Below are positions 26,514 to 34,005 of a stretch of DNA of 64,000 nucleotides, in pieces. The stretch is from Peronospora farinosa (Eukaryota > Oomycota > Peronosporomycetes > Peronosporales > Peronosporaceae): positions 305,514 to 369,513 of the forward strand of contig CANTFK010000993.1 in NCBI GenBank assembly GCA_947646735.1, in the 5' to 3' direction. Position numbers and translations under genes: made by a program. Position 1 is the first letter of the stretch, and each line of letters starts with the position of its first letter. The notes beneath the pieces are model-generated. The model did no database searches, had not been told where the DNA came from, and was given only the letters and a program-made list of their open reading frames with translations.

Positions 26514-27423
26514 ATGGTAAAGCTGTTCTGCGTCATCGTTGGTATGAAGGAAAGTGCGTTTCCTGTGGACATTGATACGACTGAGAGTGTGGGGAGACCT
26601 AAAAGACGCAAGCAAGGCAAAGAAGGCGAACGCCTTGAAGAACGTTGGTGCGCGTAACCTGCAGCTCTTCCTTGCGAAAGGAACAGATGGCGAGTGTCTC
26701 TCGTCTGGCTTGGAAATCGTGAAGATGCTGAAGAAGGGTGAGAAAACTGCTTATATTAAGCTCTCACGGCGGAAGAAAATGAGCTGCAGGCAGAGAAATT
26801 CCTTGTGGACATTCTTAATGAAAATACCCTCCCATCGCGTGGCTACATCCACGTACTAATCAAGTTGCCTAAACCGATCGTTTATGCTGCTTCGCATGTA
26901 AGGAATGTGCAACTTTTTACAGCCATTGCGTTAAACAAGACAAAAAAGTGAGGAATGCTTTTTACTGGAAGATTGGAAAGTAAACGCTGTGCACAAGATT
27001 CCATTGATCTGAAAATTTATGAGCAGCTTGAGTGGATGCATTCAAAGGAAGAAATTCTTTTGGTGAATGGAAGATACGCTAATTGTATCGCTGCTATTGG
27101 ACGGTTGGCTTCATGAGTCTTCTTGTCTGGCAGACAAGAAGAGTATCGTGGTAGGCTCGTCGGGTATTGGCAAGTCGACGCTGTTGTGCGTGATAGCTTT
27201 TCATCTCGTCTTCAAGCACAAGAAGAATGTGCTGGTATACCAAGGATTGAGCAAATATTATCAGGAGAACTGTCCCTTTTATCTGGGTTACGAAGATGGC
27301 AAAGTCGTGCAGTTTGTAGTGGACGAATGCAATGACCAGAATGCGATTAACATATATAAAGTGCTTGTCCGCAAACAGGGCAAACATAAGAGTAGCAGGC
27401 TAATATCTACACGCATCCGTTGA
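26514..27423 (+). pseudogene. Terminal CRN copy joined to the degraded CRN body (HVLIKLP and P-loop)
   Basis: The last array unit starts at ATG 26514 and, after 26829, does not return to the repeat. It runs into sequence that continues a CRN gene. HVLIKLP at 26850-26870 matches the HVLVxxP motif that closes the CRN N-terminal region. An in-frame TGA follows near 26949 and another stop near 27114. A new frame from 27067 to 27423 encodes GSSGIGKST, a Walker A P-loop, followed by residues of the NTPase-like segment seen in many CRN proteins. The gene is broken by the two array-type frameshifts, at least two stops and a further frame change, and its 3' end is missing. A retroelement LTR begins about 75 bp downstream, so transposition may have removed the rest. 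This looks like the parental locus of the array units. Confidence 0.82.
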
Positions 27424-27497
27424 GTATATGAAAATAAACGAGGACGTCTAAAAGGTACTTGGTACCTCAGACCTGACACTAGGGCGTGGCACATCAA

Positions 27498-27988
27498 TGT
27501 GACCCACCCTCGTGAATGGGATATCCATGTATGGATTCAAATCCAACAAGGATGACGCCAGTTGGGACTGGGCGTCATGGTGACGCTTCAGACAGACGTC
27601 AACAGTGAGCTTAAATATATATTAAGCTCGCACGTAGAGATAATTTTTAAATAGACGCGTATCCGATCTTTACATTTAGTAAATGAGCATTTACATTTAA
27701 ATGTATAATTTTTTTTAAAAAATTCTAACATTAATTTTCTAATTACTGCTCACTGCACACGAGAAGCTTGATAAGCCTCTGCGTCTAGAAGGTGAAGCAC
27801 TTGTATTTAAAGTTCGTTGCGCGGATCGCTTTTAAGCGGCCGGCAACAATCAATACAGCGCTTCATAGCGCCGACCAACACCACCACCACCGCACGCGGA
27901 GGTAAGACAGTCTAACCGCTTCCTTACGCTGATCAAAGGTGTGTGCTTGCGTAGTACTTGGCAGCTTCTTTTGAAGTACCCGTCTGCA
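27498..27988 (+). repeat. Putative 5' LTR of element A
   Basis: The interval starts TGTGACCCACCC and ends GTCTGCA three bases before the PBS-like site, giving the expected TG...CA ends. It is AT-rich in the middle, with a TATA-like TTAAATATATATTAA near 27610, and contains no long open frame. With no second copy in the window, the left boundary rests on the TG dinucleotide and the position relative to the CRN remnant. Confidence 0.5.
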
Positions 27989-27991
27989 TTT

Positions 27992-28004
27992 TGGTAGCAC
28001 TTGT
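27992..28004 (+). other. Primer-binding-site-like sequence of element A
   Basis: TGGTAGCACTTGT sits 3 bp after the putative 5' LTR. It begins with TGG, complementary to the CCA end of a tRNA, and the identical 13-mer occurs at the corresponding position in element B (minus strand, 37789-37801). The matching tRNA would end in ACAAGTGCTACCA; I do not know which one that is. Confidence 0.6.
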
Positions 28005-28188
28005 AGTCTTACCACGACCCGTCTCTCTGAGCGTGCGTGCGAATACGAATGTCCCTTAGTATGAAATGGGGTACTTTCCTCACCTCCCCCAACGCCATAG
28101 AGAGTTGGCAGAGCATTTGGCGCAGGGACTTGGTAAACAAGCCCTGGTCAACCTCTTTCATTGACCTCCTGAGAAACATGTTGTACAG

Positions 28189-29127
28189 TTGGAACAATTT
28201 GAGGCATTTGTGCTCGGACAGCGTGGAAAGGCGTCCGAGGCATACAGCCAAGCTACGGCTGAGTCTATCAATAAGACTCAGGATGAGCTTAGGCTTGAGC
28301 AGGCACGTAATGAGGCGCTCAAAAGAACTGTTGAAACGCTTTCTGCCCGGCCTGCTCAACCGAGGCCCATTCGGATGGACCCTCCGAAGTTTGATGGGAC
28401 TAGCCCTCATACGATTGTTCACTGGCTATTAGCAGTTGAGCAATGTGGAGTGGCGCAGCTCATCGAAGACGACACCAGAATGGTGTCGTATGCCATGTCC
28501 AACTTGCGTGGCAAACCGTCAGAGTGGACATACTCTTCGCTGATGGCCAATGCTGATGCGTTTACATCATGGACGATCTTTAAGGCAAAGATTCGCGCCA
28601 TGTATCAGCCTCCTAACAACGAAGTGTTGCTTATGGCGCGCTTCTTTGGAGCAAGACAGGCGAAACGCTCTCTGCAAGAATTTGTGCAAGAGATGCGTTC
28701 GCTGTCTACGTCTATAAATGGGAAACCGATACCGGAACACTTAAGGTGCCTACGATCATGAATGGACTTAGGCACGGCCAATCGCGTCAGGCCCTTTTTA
28801 AGAAGGTGACAGCAACGATGGAAGAGGAAATTGACATTGCCTTAGTTGAGGAGAAATCCTACAACAGCGCCTCGGCGACAGCTTTATTATAAGCCGTCGG
28901 CCGAGAGGTCGGATGCCACTCCTATGGAGTTAGGCAATGCAGATGTTATCTGCTACAAGTGCGGCAAGCGAGGCCATATGATGGCTCGCTGCTATACCAA
29001 ACTTGCTGCTGGTGATAAGGCAGCCAGAAAGAAGTCTTTAAACCCGAAGAATGGTTCGAAGAACCGTGCACGTCGCACGGGTTCAGATTCGACCCCCGAT
29101 AGGTCGGGAAATGCGGGAGCACAGTAG
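28189..29127 (+). pseudogene. Element A gag, frameshifted
   Basis: The first frame (28189-28761) encodes a capsid-like gag core, including a retrotransposon-gag-type block around PKFDGTSP and FVQEMRSLS. A frame change near 28743 moves the rest into the frame that, from about 28846 to 29127, carries a CCHC zinc knuckle (CX2CX4HX4C, CYKCGKRGHMMARC) and a basic tail. Family-like sequence extends upstream to about 28130 but is broken by stops. Gag would normally package the element RNA; this copy cannot make intact Gag. Confidence 0.8.
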
Positions 29128-29177
29128 GGGCGGGATGCCCTACTGTCGCGGACTCTGAAGCTACCCCTAAATTCAGA

Positions 29178-29565
29178 GTGATCGAACAAATGGTTAGCAT
29201 AGTCCCTGAGGTACCAAAAGGTCGGGCCTCAACCCTTTTGGTCTACAGCGCTCGAGTACGAGGCTATGACCAAGTGATGACCCTTCTCGTGGATTCGGGT
29301 GCATCACAAAACTTTGTGAATTTCGTGACTCTGGAAAAGAGTCCGGCGAGTTATGAGTCGCTTTGCCAGGATGGAAAGCGAGAAGAGGCGATCGTTCGTT
29401 TAGCGAACCGCGCGCTTGTGAAATCGGAGGGAGTCCAAGTTGAACTCGCCTTCAGTTTCAGTGACTTCTCTTGTAAAGAGAAGTTCACAGTGCTAGGTAT
29501 GGAGAGTCCGTATGACCTCATTCTAGGCATGCCTTGGATTACTAAACACCAACCATGGATCTTCT
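29178..29565 (+). pseudogene. Element A aspartic protease fragment
   Basis: The open frame encodes a retropepsin-like domain with the catalytic motif LLVDSGASQNF near 29284 and the downstream motif DLILGMPW near 29517. It opens after gag in another frame. At about 29566 the sequence jumps straight from the end of the protease to the end of RNase H, so roughly the 2.2 kb that encodes RT and RNase H in element B is missing here. Confidence 0.8.
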
Positions 29566-30853
29566 TTGAATATTATTACAAGTTGAATATAAGCCGGGCA
29601 AGTCGAATGTCTTGGCTGACGCGTTATCGCGCAGACTAGACTTCGAGGCAAGACACCAGGAAAGTGTGTCTCGTGCGAAATCACAAACTGAGTCGTCAAA
29701 ATTGGTAGACATGAAGGCGTACCATGTGACGAGCTCAATGGCCTCCGATATAAAGGAGTGCTACAGTCAGAACGAACATTGTCACCTGCTGTTGGATCAC
29801 TTCAGTGGGCGAAAGGTTACCCTTCCGTCGCACCTGAAAGCGAAACTAAATCGCTTTAGCTACAGTGATGGCCTGTTATGGCATCAGATGTCACCCTGTG
29901 ATCCCTTGAAATCTATATCCCTCATGACACAGATTTCAAGCTGATGATACTTCACGAGTGCCATGATGCGCCATCTAGTGGGCATCTGGGCCGTGAAAAG
30001 ACATTCTTACGAGTGTCAGAGGAACTTTGGCGGACCCACCTATACCGATGGGTGGCCAAATATTTTCGATCTTGAGAAGAGTGTCAGTGCATAAATCCTG
30101 CACCTTCGAACAGTGCGCCATTGAAGTCACTGCCGGCTCCAACGGTTTGTTGGAAGCCGGTCAGTTTGGACTTCATGTTTGGCTTACCGCCTGACCATAA
30201 AGGCAGGACGGGGCTCGTCGTCTTTGTAGACCGACTGAGCAAGATGGTGCATTTGGCACCATGTAGCACCAAGATCTCAGGAATAGAAGCTGCCTGGATC
30301 ACGTGTATCAACTACACGGGATGCCCGAGTCCGTAGTATCGGACCGGGATCCGCGTTTTACGTCGGGTTTTTGGCGACATGTGTTCGAGCTGCTGGGTAG
30401 CAAGCTCCACATGTCAACCGCTGATCATCCCCAGACCGATGGCCAAACAGAACGGGCCAATCGAGTCGTGGCGGATGTGTTGCGTACAATAGCGACTCCC
30501 AAAGAATGGAGCAAGCAATTCGCATTCGTGGAGTTCGCTATTAATAACAGTGTTCACGCCAGTACGGGTAAAACACCGTTTTATATTAACGGACTGCGTC
30601 ATCCTCTAACGCCAGTCTCGTTTGTGCGCAGCCCGAGTCTTAGTGAGGGAGGACCCCTTACTTTCACTCGTTGCGAATGTTAAAGAGGGTCAAATTTGCC
30701 CTAGTGATACTGCTAATGTAACAGTGGTCACGACACCTATAGGTGTCAATGAGGAGGCACGGCAAGAAATGCATGTGCTCCCTGACGATGACACTATAGT
30801 GTTATTAACAGCGTCGACCCATGACCGACCACTTGGAGGCGTCATAGGCGAGC
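29566..30853 (+). pseudogene. Element A integrase region, frameshifted, cut by element B
   Basis: Pieces in several frames together cover the gypsy integrase. These are an RNase H/integrase linker with ADALSRRLDF (29612-29944), a degraded HHCC region with an in-frame stop near 30073, the core start SLDFMFGLPPD (30121-30336), SDRDPRF and HPQTDGQTERAN (30303-30683), and a linker frame up to 30853. At least three frame breaks are visible. The last frame runs up to the left LTR of element B and continues past its right LTR. Confidence 0.82.
30849..30853. other. Target site duplication, left copy
   Basis: CGAGC immediately precedes the TGTAGC end of the left LTR and matches the five bases after the right LTR. 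A 5-bp duplication is usual for gypsy integrases. Confidence 0.9.
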
Positions 30854-31482
30854 TGTAGCGGAGCTACACAGCTCTTTAGCCAGAGGAAGACTTTCGGCTG
30901 GAAGCCTCTTAGTTCTAGAGATATAAATAGAGTGAAGGCTAAAAGCCACTTAGTTCTGAGGAACTAATTAAACGACTTAAAGTCACCCTGTTCTAAGGAA
31001 CTAGGAAAGAGACTTTTAATCAATCAAGCAATATGCTTAAGGTTCAGAGAACCAACGCACAGAGTGCAAGAACAAGCTAGAAGCTTAGGGGTTCAAAGAA
31101 CCAACGCACGAAGTGCACAAGAGAACAAGTCAGAACGACTTGCGATCTTAAACTCAAAAGGAGAACTGATTTTATTTATGCTTTAAGATATTATGAATAG
31201 TCCTACTTTAAGTACACTACACTAGATTAATTACTATTATAGTAATTATTATATGCAGACTTTGCTATTGGACGACGTATCGTCTAAACATCTGTGTATG
31301 ATGTACTTAATACAGCGTTAGTGATTTATCGAATCCCAATCGATAAGATACGGTATTACCGAATACCGTATTATAACGCTCATACTTAATACCTCTCTAA
31401 CGAGAAGTATAATAATGCATTATATGCAATACAAAGGAGAGTTTAAGCGTAAACTCTCGGAAAGACGTGTAACCCCGTTACA
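30854..31482 (-). repeat. Element B 3' LTR (left copy)
   Basis: This 629-bp direct copy of 37804-38444 has termini TGTAGCGG and CCGTTACA. Compared with the right copy I count three substitutions (two near 30920, one near 31096) and the absence of 12 bp near 31467. On the element's own strand it follows the polypurine tract, so it is the 3' LTR. Confidence 0.95.
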
Positions 31483-31491
31483 CCCTCCCCC
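31483..31491 (-). other. Polypurine tract of element B
   Basis: On the minus strand the bases GGGGGAGGG abut the 3' LTR start TGTAACGG. This is the expected position and composition for the plus-strand DNA primer of an LTR retroelement. Confidence 0.8.
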
Positions 31492-31545
31492 AGACTGACT
31501 GACGTTCCCATAGAATGTCACTCGACATCTTTCCTCATAGAGGTA

Positions 31546-32361
31546 GTGCTGGAGCCCCATATCACTACTCAAAGCCAATACTTGGCACGCCTTAATAGGC
31601 AAGTGCGCGGTGCGCCAGTTCCTCCGATGAAGGGTGTTCCCATCCTTCTGTTCGCGGGGGAAACCGAGGAAGAAGAAGACACGGCTTTCAGCCGCTGGGC
31701 GCATTATGCGCGACGTTTAAGCAGCATGTGGGCCCTACGGGCAAGTGCCGATGTGGCAGATGTTCGACTTTAGCGGAAGATGCGTTATGATTACGCTAAA
31801 TTGAAGGCCCGGGGGAAATTGAAATCCCAACGAACGCATTATGCGCCTACTGCCCAGCAGCCCAATGTTTCGGCTACCCCTGCAGCCGCGAGTTCACGAC
31901 AGCCCGAGGCCGCTAACCCGCCTACCCTCACCCTTACTGGTGAGAAGCGTCAGCGCCAACAGACAGACCCTGCGCACGACGCTCAAAAACGTCCACGGCG
32001 TACGGGCAATCCTGCCGAAGGGGAGTCTCAAATTCCCATGAATTCCATGATTCGGGATAACCCCGCCATTTCACCAGATACTGGTTTTGACCATGGCGGC
32101 GACGCTTCTGCAGTAGACGCTCCACATGGAACTGCAGGTTCCCCTGCGCATCGAGCAAAGGAGGAGGAGGTCGGTGTATCGGAACAAGCTCATGCCGAGC
32201 TTGTTCAGGAGGTGCGGACCCTTCGTGAGGAGAGGCAGACGATGAACTCCCGGCTTGAGTCCCTGGAAGAGAGTCGGACCCGAATGCAGGGTCAACTTGA
32301 CTTGTTGGTGCAGATGCTCCGTCCCGCGACAATGCCAATGGGCCCGGCGCGAGCGCCTTAG
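31546..32361 (+). other. Antisense open frame at the 3' end of element B
   Basis: Opposite to Pol, one frame stays open from the 3' LTR inner end to 32361 apart from a single TAG at 31771. The part 31780-32361 starts with ATG and encodes 193 residues: a basic/Pro/Gln-rich region, then a predicted coiled coil (ELVQEVRTLREERQTMNSRL) near residues 140-175. About 400 bp overlap the chromodomain and linker on the other strand; 31483-31933 has no competing Pol coding. Antisense ORFs are known from some plant gypsy lineages. It may be a shadow of codon bias in the overlap, and I cannot show that it is translated. Confidence 0.4.
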
Positions 32362-33958
32362 CGTCTATTTGGGACGGATCCCGATAAGATTTCAACATGG
32401 CGACATAGAACACAGGATGTGTACGCAATTTGCGCGGCAAGTTAAGCGTATACGCTGTGCCTTTCTTGGCAATGACCTTAAAGGGTCCGATAAAGCGCGG
32501 ACGCAACTTCGTCTTAAAGACAGCGGATACTACATTGGTAGGTAGGTTTTTAGCATTAAGTAATACTTGGTCTCCGACCTCATAATCATTAATACAACCT
32601 ATGCCTTTCGCATCTGCATATTCCTTTTGTTTATCTTGACTATCAGCCATTGCATCTTGCACATGTCGTAAGACATTTAGTCGCGTTGCGAGAAACGCAT
32701 TTACCTGTTTCCTAACAGTATTAAGGCTGACATCAGCAAGCCGATCGGCAACCTCTCCCCCACCAAGCCCTGAACCACTCGGTGGTAGCGTTAACGGAAC
32801 GCGTGGGTGTGTGAGACCATTGACATAGAACGGAGTGTAGCCGGTGGAGGCGTGCACGGAATTATTGAGTGCAAACTCAACTACAGGGAGCATAGAGCTC
32901 CAACGCTTAGGCGTTTCAGCACAAACGCTGCGTAGGATATCTTCAACAACGCGATTTACGCGTTCGGTTTGACCATCGGTCTGCGGATGATCCGCCGTGG
33001 ACATGTCCAAACGGGTGCCCAGCACCTGGAAGACGGACTTCCAAAATTTACTCGTAAAACGAGGATCACGATCAGAAACAATTGCCACTGGCAAGCCATG
33101 TTGGCGAAACACCCGATCGATAAACAGCTCCGCTGTACCCATACCATCGATCGAATCTGGCACAGCCGCTAAGTGAGCCATCTTGCTCAAACGGTCAACA
33201 AAGACCACAATACCTGTATTGCCATGCGAATCTTTCGGTAGGCCAAATACAAAGTCCATACTAATGGACTCCCAGCACCCAGTGGGAATAGGCAAACTAG
33301 CCAGCGGCGCTGCCGAATGGGGCGAGGTTTTCACCCGCTGACACATTTCACACGTACGCACATATGTGCTCACCCATTTGTATAATTTGGGCCACCAATA
33401 ACTTTGGCATACTGCCCCATAGGTCTTTTCGCGACCCAAATGACCACCGATGGCGGTGTCATGTACCTCATAGAGGATACGATGCTTCAGGTCCTCGTCA
33501 TGAGGAACTACAATACGCGGAGGATCCGCTACATCTGTACGATAGTACAACAGCCCCTCATCGATAGAATATCGAGGGAGGCTTGCACGCAATCGTGCCG
33601 ACAATTTAATGTTCGAGTCTTTAAACTCCTCACTGCCAAGAGCATGTAGCAACGCTATACAGTGATCATCTTTAGCATACGCCGTACGAATGAGATCGGT
33701 GATAGAAGACGACAACATCGTCACATGAGCAAGCTCATAATCAGGTCTGCGTGACAACGCATCAGCCAAAGCATTTTGCTTGCCCGGCTTATATTTCACC
33801 TCGAAGTTATATTCGGCAAAGAATGACAGCCATCTGGCCATTCTCTGCGAGAGATGCGGCGACTGAGTCGCAGTGCGTAACGACGCATGATCGGTATAGA
33901 TCACAAAAGGCTTTGAGCCCAGCAGATGAACTCTGAATTTGACCAGGGCATACTTCAT
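31934..33958 (-). CDS. Element B Pol, second part: end of RNase H, integrase, chromodomain
   Basis: The 674-codon frame begins within RNase H (VIYTDHASLRT near residue 20, ADALSRR near 65). The integrase HHCC finger is at H166, H173, C203 and C206. The catalytic triad is D235, D296 and E332, with 35 residues between the last two as in D,D35E integrases. A Ser/Pro-rich linker (about 540-600) precedes a chromodomain with YLVKWRGYPESWNSWE. Both frames are needed for a working Pol, and they are separated by a single frame break, so this copy is probably inactive unless the break is bypassed. Confidence 0.9.
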   Translation of the reverse strand: MKYALVKFRVHLLGSKPFVIYTDHASLRTATQSPHLSQRMARWLSFFAEYNFEVKYKPGKQNALADALSRRPDYELAHVTMLSSSITDLIRTAYAKDDHCIALLHALGSEEFKDSNIKLSARLRASLPRYSIDEGLLYYRTDVADPPRIVVPHDEDLKHRILYEVHDTAIGGHLGREKTYGAVCQSYWWPKLYKWVSTYVRTCEMCQRVKTSPHSAAPLASLPIPTGCWESISMDFVFGLPKDSHGNTGIVVFVDRLSKMAHLAAVPDSIDGMGTAELFIDRVFRQHGLPVAIVSDRDPRFTSKFWKSVFQVLGTRLDMSTADHPQTDGQTERVNRVVEDILRSVCAETPKRWSSMLPVVEFALNNSVHASTGYTPFYVNGLTHPRVPLTLPPSGSGLGGGEVADRLADVSLNTVRKQVNAFLATRLNVLRHVQDAMADSQDKQKEYADAKGIGCINDYEVGDQVLLNAKNLPTNVVSAVFKTKLRPRFIGPFKVIAKKGTAYTLNLPRKLRTHPVFYVAMLKSYRDPSQIDAKALAPGPLALSRDGASAPTSQVDPAFGSDSLPGTQAGSSSSASPHEGSAPPEQARHELVPIHRPPPPLLDAQGNLQFHVERLLQKRRRHGQNQYLVKWRGYPESWNSWEFETPLRQDCPYAVDVFERRAQGLSVGADASHQ

Positions 33959-34005
33959 CGCAAGTAGCTCTTTGTCGTGAACTGGATAGTTCTTTTCTGC
34001 AGCTT

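Larger units (their letters stand above)
1..26829 (+). repeat. Tandem array of ~46.5 CRN-derived units (577/578 bp)
   Basis: Direct repeats fill the first 26.8 kb with no other sequence between units. Position 1 corresponds to position 578, so the array continues beyond the left edge. The start codon of the CRN-like fragment recurs 46 times: 514, 1091, 1668, 2245, 2822, 3399, 3976, 4554, 5132, 5710, 6287, 6865, 7442, 8019, 8597, 9175, 9753, 10331, 10909, 11487, 12065, 12642, 13220, and then exactly every 578 bp to 26514. The 1-bp length difference is GATTATCC versus GATTAATCC just after the coding remnant. Units differ at only a few sites. Each unit carries about 300 bp of upstream DNA plus roughly 320 bp of the 5' part of a Crinkler effector gene. 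Homology ends at 26829/26830, where the last unit continues into different CRN sequence. The structure is seen directly; its origin by repeated unequal exchange is inference. Confidence 0.97.

Noticed and set aside
412..26615. Recurrent minus-strand frames of 62, 67 and 77 codons in every array unit
   Set aside because: They are antisense to the CRN remnant and repeat only because the DNA repeats. They show no signal, domain or start context.
1..26829. CRISPR-like or phage-type repeat array
   Set aside because: Units are 577-578 bp, contiguous, without unique spacers, and the content is eukaryotic effector sequence.
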